Of a DNA stretch of 64,000 nt, positions 44,450-51,664 are shown piece after piece. The notes below the pieces were generated by a model, which was not told where the DNA came from, did no database searches, and was given only the letters and a program-made list of their open reading frames with translations. This DNA is from DASZPL01 sp035550315. Lineage in GTDB: Bacteria > Actinomycetota > Actinomycetes > JAFAQI01. The stretch's first letter is position 1. Each line of letters starts with the position of its first letter. The stretch lies in contig DASZPL010000139.1 in assembly GCA_035550315.1 (NCBI GenBank), positions 1-64,000 on the forward strand, in the 5' to 3' direction. A program made the position numbers and the translations under genes.

Positions 44450-45232
44450 TCAGTCGGATCCCACCGGGGACAGATCGTCGTAGCGCTGGTGCACGTACGG
44501 TGCGATCCAGTCGGCCGGCACGGATGCGACCACCTCGCCGGTCTGCACGCTCGACCGCTCGGCGAGCTCGATGCTGCGCAGCCGATGCACCGGCAGGTCG
44601 GCGACCGGGTCGAAGCGAGACTCTCGCAACACCACGTCGCCTTCCACCCGCCAGAGGCTCTTGGTCTTCTCGTCGCGGTGGCAGTAGACCAGCGCCGGGT
44701 CGCCGTCGAAGCCCTTGCCGCCGACCGACGGCAGGAACTTGAGGTAGAAGCTGGTCCGCCGCCGATCAGGGGTCGGCGCCAGCTCTTCGACAACCTTGCC
44801 GGTGACCTCGACGAACGTCACGCCCATCCGCGCGAACCAGCCGCGCACCGCGTCGCCGTCGCGTTGCAGCGCGACCTCGGCGAGCTTCTTCGGCTCGCCG
44901 AACGTCTCGCGGCCGCCGATCACCGCCTGCTCGGTCGTCATCGGCATGACCAGCGCGTAGTCGCCGTCGACCCCCTCATGCGACGCGTGCACCGCAAAGG
45001 TCCCGGCGCCGAAGACCGGATAGCCGCGACCGACGTCCACCGTCGCGATCGTCACCCGCACCAGCGGCTCCGCTGGCGGCGTCAGCGGCGGCGGCAGCAC
45101 GGCCGCGACCGCGGCGGCATCGGTCTCGTACGTCGCGACCAGCGTGGTCGCCCAGGTGTCGACCTTCGTCGCCTCCACCTCACGGTTGCGCATCTCGTCG
45201 AGCGAGCGTGCGGCGTACCGGACCTTGGTCAC
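44450..45232 (-). CDS. Acetoacetate decarboxylase-family protein
   Basis: A 260-residue protein of the ADC fold. Typical segments are YALVMPMTTEQAVIGGRETFGEPKK, shown here as MTTEQAVIGGRETFGEPKK, and TSFYLKFLPSVGG. The EPKK lysine region resembles the ADC Schiff-base lysine area, although actinobacterial relatives often have other activities. AGGAGGTG at the end of the preceding gene lies 7 bases before the GTG at 45232, which decides the start. Third position in catabolic logic is unknown. Confidence 0.8.
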   Translation of the reverse strand: MTKVRYAARSLDEMRNREVEATKVDTWATTLVATYETDAAAVAAVLPPPLTPPAEPLVRVTIATVDVGRGYPVFGAGTFAVHASHEGVDGDYALVMPMTTEQAVIGGRETFGEPKKLAEVALQRDGDAVRGWFARMGVTFVEVTGKVVEELAPTPDRRRTSFYLKFLPSVGGKGFDGDPALVYCHRDEKTKSLWRVEGDVVLRESRFDPVADLPVHRLRSIELAERSSVQTGEVVASVPADWIAPYVHQRYDDLSPVGSD

Positions 45233-45243
45233 TTCGACACCTC

Positions 45244-46488
45244 CTAGCTGGCTCGCTGGCCGAAGCCAACGAGGGCGGGGCATTTCTCCGCCTCTGGCGG
45301 CAGGCTCTGTGGTGGCAGCGGCGCCGCGACATCCGTCACCTTGGGACCGAGCGCGTCGCCGAGCGGCCGCAGCGCGTCGAGGTCGAAGCCATAGGTGCGG
45401 GCCGCGTTGTCGGCGAGCATCAGCTGGACCTCGGTCGGGTCGACGCCGGCAAAGGCGGCCCGCAGCGCCTCCAACGTGTAGGGGTGGCTGCCTTCCTTGT
45501 GCGGGTAGTCACTGCCCCACATGATCTTGTCGACGCCGACGGCCTGGCGCAGCTTGACCTCGTCCGGCCGGATGAACGATGACCCGACCGAACACTGCCG
45601 CGCCCAGTACTCGCTGGGCAGCATCTGCATCCGGTCGACGATCGGCAGCGCCCACTCGGCCTCCTGCGAGCCGGTGGCGTTGCGGAACCGATCGAAGAAG
45701 TAGTCCAGCCGCGCCAGTTCTTCGGGGATCCACGCGGTGCCCTGCTCGGTGAGTACCAGCCGCAAGCCCGGGTGCCGCGCGAACGCGCCGGAGACCACCA
45801 GGTGGGTGAACGCGCGGTGCGCCCACCACGTCACCTCGAGGATCAAGATGACCTTGTCCTCCGGCTCGTCGTCGGCAGCCGGCGCGGCGCTTCCGCTGTG
45901 ATGGTTGAGTGGTACGTCGAGCTCCTCGCAGACCGCCCAGAGCGGCTCGTAGTACTTCGGGTCGTACAGCGGCGGCAACCCGGAACCGGGCGGTGCACCC
46001 GGCAGCAGCACGCCACCGGTCAGCCCGTTGGCCTTCGCCCAGCGGATCTCGGCGACCGACGCGTCGATGTCGTGCAGCGTGATCTGCGCGATCCCCGCCC
46101 GCCGGCCGGGCAGCTGCCCGCAGAAGTCTGCCAACCAGCGGTTGTGTGCCTGTAGGCCGGCCCACCGTGCCTCCAGGTCGCCGGCGTTGGCGGGCGGCGG
46201 CTGCTCGGTCAGGCTGGCTTTCGGGAAGAACGGCGGCACCGTGTTGGGGAAGATCACCTCGGCGACGATGCCGTCAGCCTCGAGCTCGTCGCGCCGGCGG
46301 TCGGAGTCCCAGTTGCGGTCGCCGTCCGGACCCTTCATGTCCTCGTACGGGATCTCGTAGGTCGCGGCCCACGCGTCGAACTCGTCGTGCCACCTGCGCG
46401 CGAGATACGGCTTGTAGTCGGTGATGTTGCCGCCGCCGTGACAGTCCGCCGAGATGACGAGGTAACGCTCGTCGGTCGTCGCCGGCAT
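45244..46488 (-). CDS. Amidohydrolase family 2 (PF04909-like), first gene of operon
   Basis: A 414-residue enzyme. The N-terminus YLVISADCHGGGNITDY has the Asp-x-His metal motif; NHHSGSAAPA carries the middle His and KIMWGSDYPHKEGSHPYT the Asp. A GGGAGGG ribosome site lies 6 bases before the ATG at 46488. It leads a six-gene operon with ADC-like, SDR, second amidohydrolase, TetR and DUF2332 genes. Substrate unknown; carboxylated or ring-cleavage intermediates are plausible. Confidence 0.87.
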   Translation of the reverse strand: MPATTDERYLVISADCHGGGNITDYKPYLARRWHDEFDAWAATYEIPYEDMKGPDGDRNWDSDRRRDELEADGIVAEVIFPNTVPPFFPKASLTEQPPPANAGDLEARWAGLQAHNRWLADFCGQLPGRRAGIAQITLHDIDASVAEIRWAKANGLTGGVLLPGAPPGSGLPPLYDPKYYEPLWAVCEELDVPLNHHSGSAAPAADDEPEDKVILILEVTWWAHRAFTHLVVSGAFARHPGLRLVLTEQGTAWIPEELARLDYFFDRFRNATGSQEAEWALPIVDRMQMLPSEYWARQCSVGSSFIRPDEVKLRQAVGVDKIMWGSDYPHKEGSHPYTLEALRAAFAGVDPTEVQLMLADNAARTYGFDLDALRPLGDALGPKVTDVAAPLPPQSLPPEAEKCPALVGFGQRAS

Positions 46489-46511
46489 CGCGGCCCTCCC
46501 GCCGTACGGCT

Positions 46512-46528
46512 ATGTAACGGCGTTACAT
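46512..46528. promoter_or_regulatory. Palindrome ATGTAAC-GGC-GTTACAT, candidate operator
   Basis: Perfect seven-base arms around three bases, 24 bases upstream of the amidohydrolase ATG on the minus strand and the only AT-rich patch in the region. Form and place fit a TetR operator, and the operon encodes a TetR. Confidence 0.65.
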
Positions 46529-46562
46529 TACCGCCCGGACCGGGGCTGTCAATGCCGCGAAG

Positions 46563-46892
46563 TCACGGCTCCGGCCAGATCACCGTGTCGCGGTCGAGGT
46601 AGTAGTCGAAGGCCAGTGGTGTGCACTCGCGGTCGAGCACCCACTTCAGGAACTGCTGGTGCACCGGATGCTGCTGGTAGGCGACCAGCGCGTCGACGTC
46701 CGCCACTTCCATGTAGAGCAGGTACTGGTAGCCGCGCGTGCGTTCGGTGTTGATCGACGCACCCAGCCGGATGTGATCGATGCCGCCGATCTCGGAGGGC
46801 CAGCTGCGCACCATCCGCTGCATCTCGGCCCAGTCCGCCGCGTCGAGGTCCTCGGGAAAGCTGAAAAGTACGACGTGCTGAAGCGTCACCAT
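46563..46892 (-). CDS. Dabb-family (stress-responsive alpha/beta barrel) protein
   Basis: A 109-residue ferredoxin-like dimeric barrel protein. VTLQHVVLFSFPEDLDAADW and YLLYMEVADVDALVAYQQHP, HQQFLKW are the Dabb signature with the conserved His-x-x-His region. Family members include polyketide cyclases and stress proteins. AAGGAG precedes the ATG at 46892 by 3-5 bases. It lies 7 bases after the AsnC-type gene and is probably co-transcribed with it. Confidence 0.85.
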   Translation of the reverse strand: MVTLQHVVLFSFPEDLDAADWAEMQRMVRSWPSEIGGIDHIRLGASINTERTRGYQYLLYMEVADVDALVAYQQHPVHQQFLKWVLDRECTPLAFDYYLDRDTVIWPEP

Positions 46893-46899
46893 GACTCCT

Positions 46900-47463
46900 T
46901 CACGGTGCGGCCCGCGGCGCAACCGGTGCCGGGCCCTCGGCGACGTCGAGCAGCGCCGCGGTCACCGCCTTCGGCGGCATCTCCGCGAGCGAGAGGAAGG
47001 TCTCGGTGCGCTGCAGTCCCTCGATCTGCCACACCTGCTCGAGCAACAGTTGCCGCAGGTGGGCGTGGTCGCGAACCCGCACCTTCGCGAGCATGTCGAT
47101 CGAGCCGGTGATCACGATGATGTCCTCAACCTCTGGCAGCTCCCGCAGCGCCGCCATGATCGGCGCCTGCTCGGCACCCTGGACGGCGCTGACCGCGAGG
47201 TAGCAGGTGACGTAGCCGAGCACCGCCCAGTCGACGGTCACGGCGTAGCCGCGGATCACGCCGGAGCGCTCCAGCCGTGCGATCCGCTCGCCGATGGCGG
47301 GCGGCGACATCCGCAGCTCGCGGGCCAGTCGGCGCTGGGAGATCCGCGCATCGGCCGACAGCAGCGCGAGTAGCCGGCGGTCGACGGCATCGATCTCGAC
47401 CGCTGGAGCGGCCGGCGCGGCCACTGCGGCAAGGCCGGACAACGGAGTCGGGGACTTCCTCAT
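46900..47463 (-). CDS. Lrp/AsnC-family regulator
   Basis: A 187-residue regulator with a 25-residue extension before the standard fold. Helix-turn-helix: VDRRLLALLSADARISQRRL, ARELRMSPPAIGERIARLE. The RAM ligand domain follows with DIIVITGSIDMLAKVRVRD. Lrp/AsnC proteins sense amino acids and often control the divergent operon; here that is the aminotransferase-permease operon at 47558. The 17-base palindrome at 47520-47536 is the natural site. Confidence 0.9.
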   Translation of the reverse strand: MRKSPTPLSGLAAVAAPAAPAVEIDAVDRRLLALLSADARISQRRLARELRMSPPAIGERIARLERSGVIRGYAVTVDWAVLGYVTCYLAVSAVQGAEQAPIMAALRELPEVEDIIVITGSIDMLAKVRVRDHAHLRQLLLEQVWQIEGLQRTETFLSLAEMPPKAVTAALLDVAEGPAPVAPRAAP

Positions 47464-47519
47464 TGGAAGCTCAGCCCCCCTTCTCGCTTGTCACATAGCA
47501 TCGAGATTCGTAGAGTACC

Positions 47520-47536
47520 TCGCACATGATGTGCGA
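47520..47536. promoter_or_regulatory. Palindrome TCGCACAT-G-ATGTGCGA, candidate Lrp/AsnC site
   Basis: Perfect eight-base arms around a central G in the 94-base divergent region between the AsnC-type regulator and the aminotransferase. It ends 21 bases before the TTG start. Confidence 0.65.
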
Positions 47537-47557
47537 ATCGCGGGTTGGAGCCTTCAC

Positions 47558-48814
47558 TTGACCAATCCGGCCTTGGCCGATCCGGCGCCCGTGGCGCCGG
47601 TCGACCCGACCGCGTTGCTGGTCGACCCGACGCTGTGGCCGGAGCGGTTCGCGCGCCGCGCCAGCCGCGGTGGCGACGAGCTCACCGCGATCCTGTCGCT
47701 GGCCGCAGCCACGGACGTGATCACCTTCTCCGGCGGCTTTCCGGCGCCGGAGACCTTCCCGGTGGACGTCGTACGACAGCTCACCGAAGAGCTGCTCGCC
47801 GGCGACGCCGCGCTCGCGCTGCAGTACTCCCCGACCGAGGGCCTGCCGTTCGCGCGGGAAGCGATCACGCAGATGCTCGCGGACGGGCAGGGCCAGCGCC
47901 CCGAGGACGTCCTGGTCACCAGCGGCGGCATCGAGGCGTTGCAGCTGCTGGCACGCACGTTTGTGGAGCCGCGTGACCAGGTGCTGGTCGAGTCGCCGAC
48001 CTACCTTGGCGCGATCATGGCGTTCAGCGGCTTCGAGGCCGACGTGCTCGGCATCGGCATGGACGAGGGCGGTCTGCGCGTCGACGAGCTGGAGGCGACG
48101 CTCGCGACCGGCCGGCGCCCCAAGCTGCTCTACGTCATCCCGGACCACCAGAACCCGACCGGACTCAGCCTCGCCGCCGACCGCCGCGCCGCGCTGGTCG
48201 AGGTCTGCCGGCGCTATGGCGTCCTCGTCGTCGAGGACGTCGCCTACCGCGAGCTCGGCTTCGACGGTCAGGCGGCACCCAGCCTGTGGTCGCTGGGCCC
48301 GGACGTGGTCGTGCAGATCGGCACGTTTTCGAAGGTCTTCATGCCCGGCGTGCGACTGGGTTGGGCGGTCGGTCCGGCGCCGGTCGTCAACGCGATGACG
48401 GCGGCCAAGCAAAACTCCGACCAATGCGCCGGCGCACTCGGCCAGATGCTGATGGCGAAGTACGTCGGGAGCGGCGGGCTGGCCCGCAACCTGGTCGGCG
48501 CCCGCGCGCTCTACCAGTCGCGGGCGAAGGCGATGACCGACGCGCTGGCCGCACACATGCCCAGCACCGTCCGCTGGACGCAGCCGCGGGGCGGCTTCTT
48601 CGTCTGGCTGACCGCGGCGGCCGACGTCGACGCCCGCGAACTCGTGGCGCCGGCCGCCCGGCTGGGTGTCGCGTACGTGCCGGGCGCGCCGTTCTTCGCC
48701 GACGCCCAGGGCGACAACTGTTTCCGGCTGTCCTACAGCCGAGCCACCGAGACCGATATCGCCGAAGGCATCCGCCGACTCGGCGTCCTGCTCACTCCCG
48801 GAAGCGCGGCATGA
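47558..48814 (+). CDS. PLP-dependent aminotransferase class I/II (2-aminoadipate aminotransferase-like)
   Basis: A 418-residue fold-type I aminotransferase like LysN/KAT-II type enzymes. Signatures are ITFSGGFPAPETFP, LQYSPTEGLPFAREAI, YVIPDHQNPTGLSL, VVEDVAYRELGFDG and the PLP lysine in IGTFSKVFMPGVRLGW. It transfers the amino group of an amino acid to 2-oxoglutarate. TTGGAG lies 8 bases before the TTG at 47558; a GTG at 47531 inside the palindrome is an alternative. First gene of a five-gene operon. Confidence 0.9.
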   Translation: MTNPALADPAPVAPVDPTALLVDPTLWPERFARRASRGGDELTAILSLAAATDVITFSGGFPAPETFPVDVVRQLTEELLAGDAALALQYSPTEGLPFAREAITQMLADGQGQRPEDVLVTSGGIEALQLLARTFVEPRDQVLVESPTYLGAIMAFSGFEADVLGIGMDEGGLRVDELEATLATGRRPKLLYVIPDHQNPTGLSLAADRRAALVEVCRRYGVLVVEDVAYRELGFDGQAAPSLWSLGPDVVVQIGTFSKVFMPGVRLGWAVGPAPVVNAMTAAKQNSDQCAGALGQMLMAKYVGSGGLARNLVGARALYQSRAKAMTDALAAHMPSTVRWTQPRGGFFVWLTAAADVDARELVAPAARLGVAYVPGAPFFADAQGDNCFRLSYSRATETDIAEGIRRLGVLLTPGSAA

Positions 48815-49233
48815 CCGACACCACGAACAACGCACATCTGCACTTCAGCACCGAGCCCGGCGGGGTCGCCGAGGCCGACGGGCGCTACGTCCGGGTCGAC
48901 GAGATCGAGTCGGTCGAGTTCGTGCCCGGGCTCGCGTTCCAGCCCGTGCTCGGCGAGCGCTCGCTCGTCAACTTCGTGACCTTCGGCGAACACACGGAGG
49001 CTCCTCGGCACATGCACGCCGAAGAGCAGATCGTCATCGTCCTGGAAGGCGAGTTCGAGTTCGACCTGGACGGCGACGTCCGGACGATGCGCGCCGGCGA
49101 CGTCGCCGTCGTACCGGCCTGGGTGCCGCACGGCGCCTGGACGAAGGACACCACCTGCCGAGAGGTCGACGTCTTCACGCCGCCTCGTCAGACGCTGCTC
49201 GACCACGCCCGGGCCCAGCGGCTGAAGAAGTAA
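48811..49233 (+). CDS. Cupin-domain protein
   Basis: A 140-residue single cupin. Motif 1 is FGEHTEAPRHMHAEEQIVIVLEG (RHMHAEEQ gives His-x-His-x3-Glu/Gln), motif 2 is AGDVAVVPAWVPHGAW. The metal ligands are complete, so an isomerase or dioxygenase role is possible. The ATG overlaps the aminotransferase stop (ATGA). It lies between the aminotransferase and an SDR, and may process the keto acid product; this is inference. Confidence 0.85.
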   Translation: MTDTTNNAHLHFSTEPGGVAEADGRYVRVDEIESVEFVPGLAFQPVLGERSLVNFVTFGEHTEAPRHMHAEEQIVIVLEGEFEFDLDGDVRTMRAGDVAVVPAWVPHGAWTKDTTCREVDVFTPPRQTLLDHARAQRLKK

Positions 49234-49241
49234 GGAACCTG

Positions 49242-50027
49242 ATGGACCTCGCGCTGTCCGGACGCCGGGCCGTCGTCACCGGCGGCACGAAGGGCATCGG
49301 CCGCGCGATCGTCGAGGAGCTGCTCGGCGAGGGCGTCGCCGTCGCGTTCTGCGCCCGGCACGACGACGAGGTGAAGACCGCGCAGACGGAGCTCGAAGCC
49401 ATCGCCGAGCCGACGGTCGCCGGCTGGGTGACGGACGTGACCGACCCGGCCGCGGTCGACCGGTTCATCGCCGAGGCCGCAAGCGCGCTGGGCGGCATCG
49501 ACATCCTGGTGAATAACGCCGGCGCCGCACATCCCGGAACCTTCGAGACGTTGACCGACGCCGATTGGCAAGGCGACCTGGACGTCAAGCTGTTCTCACA
49601 GATCCGCTGCACCCGGGCCGCGCTCTCGCACCTGCGGGACAGCTCGTCACCGCGCGTCATCAACATCAACGCGGTCTACGCGAAGTACCCCGACCCGAAC
49701 TTCTTCGCCACCACGGTCAACCGCGCCGCCTGCCTGAACCTCACCAAGGCGCTGGCGCAGCAGTACGGCCCGGATCGAATTCTGGTCAACAGCGTCAATA
49801 TCGGCTTCGTCGTCACACCCCAGTGGAAGAACATTCGCGCGCGCCGCGCGCCAGAATCGACCGCTGACGAGTTCTTTGGTGCACTTGCGGCGGCGGAGGT
49901 GCCGCTAGGTCGGTTCGGCACCGTCGAGGAGGTGTCCGGGCTGGTGACATTCCTTGCTAGCGACCGCGCGAGCTACATCACGGGCGCCAGCATCGACGTC
50001 GCAGGAGGCATGGGCAAGTACGTGTAA
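49242..50027 (+). CDS. SDR-fold protein lacking the catalytic tetrad
   Basis: A 261-residue SDR. The cofactor motifs are intact: VTGGTKGIGRA and NNAGAAHPG. The catalytic positions are not: the Asn position reads Lys (LDVKLFSQ), the Ser reads Ala (VININAVYAKY), and Tyr-x3-Lys reads Thr-x3-Arg (TTVNRAACLNLTKAL). So it may bind NAD(P)H without standard oxidoreductase chemistry, or use another mechanism. GAAGTAAGGA precedes the ATG at 49242. It is the third gene of the aminotransferase operon. Confidence 0.8.
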   Translation: MDLALSGRRAVVTGGTKGIGRAIVEELLGEGVAVAFCARHDDEVKTAQTELEAIAEPTVAGWVTDVTDPAAVDRFIAEAASALGGIDILVNNAGAAHPGTFETLTDADWQGDLDVKLFSQIRCTRAALSHLRDSSSPRVININAVYAKYPDPNFFATTVNRAACLNLTKALAQQYGPDRILVNSVNIGFVVTPQWKNIRARRAPESTADEFFGALAAAEVPLGRFGTVEEVSGLVTFLASDRASYITGASIDVAGGMGKYV

Positions 50028-50087
50028 CCGCATTGCGCGGCGCCGACCGGCGGCGTCGCAGTGTCCGGAGGGGACGGGCGAACAGCA

Positions 50088-51587
50088 ATGACAACGTCGG
50101 CAGCAACTGTCGAACCAACCGGCGACGACACCGCTGGTACCCAGCTGGCCAAAGGGTCGTTGCGCACTCTGGATGCCGTCGCCATCAGTATCTCGGTGCT
50201 CTCGCCGGGTATGGCGATGGCGCTCAACACCGGTGGCGTCGCCGGGACGGCCGGCGGGTCGACGCCGCTGGCAACCCTGCTCGGCGGCGTCGGGTGCCTA
50301 GCACTCGCGTTCGTCGTCATCGGCTTCACCCGCCGGATGGCAGCGGCTGGCTACGCCTACACCTACGTCAGTCGCAGCGCGGGCAAGAGCGCCGGCTTCC
50401 TGTCAGGCTGGCTCTACTTCGGCGGGTTCGCCTGCTTCGTCCCGATGACGATGGCGGGCGTCGGCTGGTTGACCTGCGACCTGCTGGACCTCGATCCGAA
50501 GTGGTGGTTCGCCTTCTTCCTCGCCGGCATGGCGCTGCTCGTCGTACTGTCCGTCGTCCGAATCAGCGTGACGACAAAGGTGCAGCTGTTGATCGGCGCC
50601 TTCACCATCCTCGTGCTGCTAGCGCTGGACCTCGTCATCACCGGCAAGGGCGGCGTGCACGGCCAGTCAGCCGGGGCGTTCACCTTCAGCCACACCGCGA
50701 GTAACGGCTTCCACGGCGTGTTCTACGGCCTGATCCTCGGCGTCACGTCGTACATCGGGTTCGAGAGCGCCGCCGACTTCGGCGAGGAGACCGCGAACCC
50801 ACGGCGTGCCGTCCCGATCGCGGTGTTCGCCGCGGTGATCTTCGCGATCGTCTTGTACGTCTTCACGACGTACGCGGTCACCATCGGCTACGGCGTGCCG
50901 GAGCTCGCCAAGGACCCGTCGGCGTGGGTCTCGGGTGGAATCATCCCGGCCGCCGATCATTACGGCGATCAGCTGCTCGGCAAGCTCGTCGAGATCGGCG
51001 CGTTGCTGTCCGCGTTCGTGGTCTGTGTCGCTTGTGCCACGGCAGGTGCGCGGACGCTGTTCGCCATGGGTCGCGAGGGCGTGCTTCCCCGCTGGTTCTC
51101 ACACACCCACCCGCGCTACAAGACCCCGGTCAACGGGACCCTGACGATCGCCGGGGTCGCGACGATCTTCGCCGTGATCGTCGGCTACGGCTTCGGCACG
51201 CCGACCCTGGGCGGCAACGCGTTCACCGTGTACTACTTCTTCGCCACCATCGGGACGCTCGCCGTCGTACTGGTCTACATCGCGCTGTGCCTCGGCGGTA
51301 TCGCGTACTTCCAACGCACGACCGGCAGCAAGTTCAACCCGTTGACCCACGGGCTGATCCCGCTCATCGGCGCGATCATCTTCGGCGCCGCTTGGTATGG
51401 CTCGGTCTACCCGGTGCCGCCGAGCATTCTGAAGGCCACGCCGTACCTCACGGCGGGATGGCTCGTCGTCGGGATCGGCGTCCTGCTGTGGCTGCGGGCC
51501 AACCGGCCCGACTCAGTCGCCCGAGTGGGATCGATCCTCGGCGAGGAGGGCGGCGAACTGGTGGAGGCGCTCGACAGCCCGGCGTGA
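50088..51587 (+). CDS. APC-family amino acid/polyamine permease
   Basis: A 499-residue transporter with about twelve helices. SLRTLDAVAISISVLSPGMA starts helix 1 and GYAYTYVSRSAGKSAGFLSG is the APC consensus region. It imports an amino acid or amine, with protons. Start ATG at 50088 is favoured; a GTG at 50061 is also in frame. The stop lies within the first copy of a 19-base repeat (GTGATCG...), at the former start of the downstream amidohydrolase. It belongs to the operon with the aminotransferase. Confidence 0.9.
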   Translation: MTTSAATVEPTGDDTAGTQLAKGSLRTLDAVAISISVLSPGMAMALNTGGVAGTAGGSTPLATLLGGVGCLALAFVVIGFTRRMAAAGYAYTYVSRSAGKSAGFLSGWLYFGGFACFVPMTMAGVGWLTCDLLDLDPKWWFAFFLAGMALLVVLSVVRISVTTKVQLLIGAFTILVLLALDLVITGKGGVHGQSAGAFTFSHTASNGFHGVFYGLILGVTSYIGFESAADFGEETANPRRAVPIAVFAAVIFAIVLYVFTTYAVTIGYGVPELAKDPSAWVSGGIIPAADHYGDQLLGKLVEIGALLSAFVVCVACATAGARTLFAMGREGVLPRWFSHTHPRYKTPVNGTLTIAGVATIFAVIVGYGFGTPTLGGNAFTVYYFFATIGTLAVVLVYIALCLGGIAYFQRTTGSKFNPLTHGLIPLIGAIIFGAAWYGSVYPVPPSILKATPYLTAGWLVVGIGVLLWLRANRPDSVARVGSILGEEGGELVEALDSPA

Positions 51588-51602
51588 TCGACGACCACGT
51601 CC
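51584..51602 (+). repeat. 19-base direct repeat, copy 1
   Basis: GTGATCGACGACCACGTCC, identical to 51646-51664, 62 bases apart. It holds the GTG and first five codons of the amidohydrolase. Confidence 0.9.
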
Positions 51603-51649
51603 CCGCCCGCTGCCCCCCACCCGCCACCCTGCGGACCTGGGCGCAGTGA
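51584..51649 (+). CDS. 21-codon mini-ORF made by a duplicated gene start
   Basis: Begins with a GTG overlapping the permease stop and reads VIDDHVPARCPPPATLRTWAQ before TGA, first part identical to the true amidohydrolase start at 51646 (VIDDHVH). Its stop overlaps that GTG (GTGA). It may pass ribosomes from permease to amidohydrolase. Not expected to encode a functional protein. Confidence 0.4.
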   Translation: MIDDHVPARCPPPATLRTWAQ

Positions 51650-51664
51650 TCGACGACCACGTCC
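51646..51664 (+). repeat. 19-base direct repeat, copy 2
   Basis: Second copy of GTGATCGACGACCACGTCC, at the functional amidohydrolase start. Its continuation (ATCCC...) keeps the metal motif DDHVHPFG. Confidence 0.9.
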
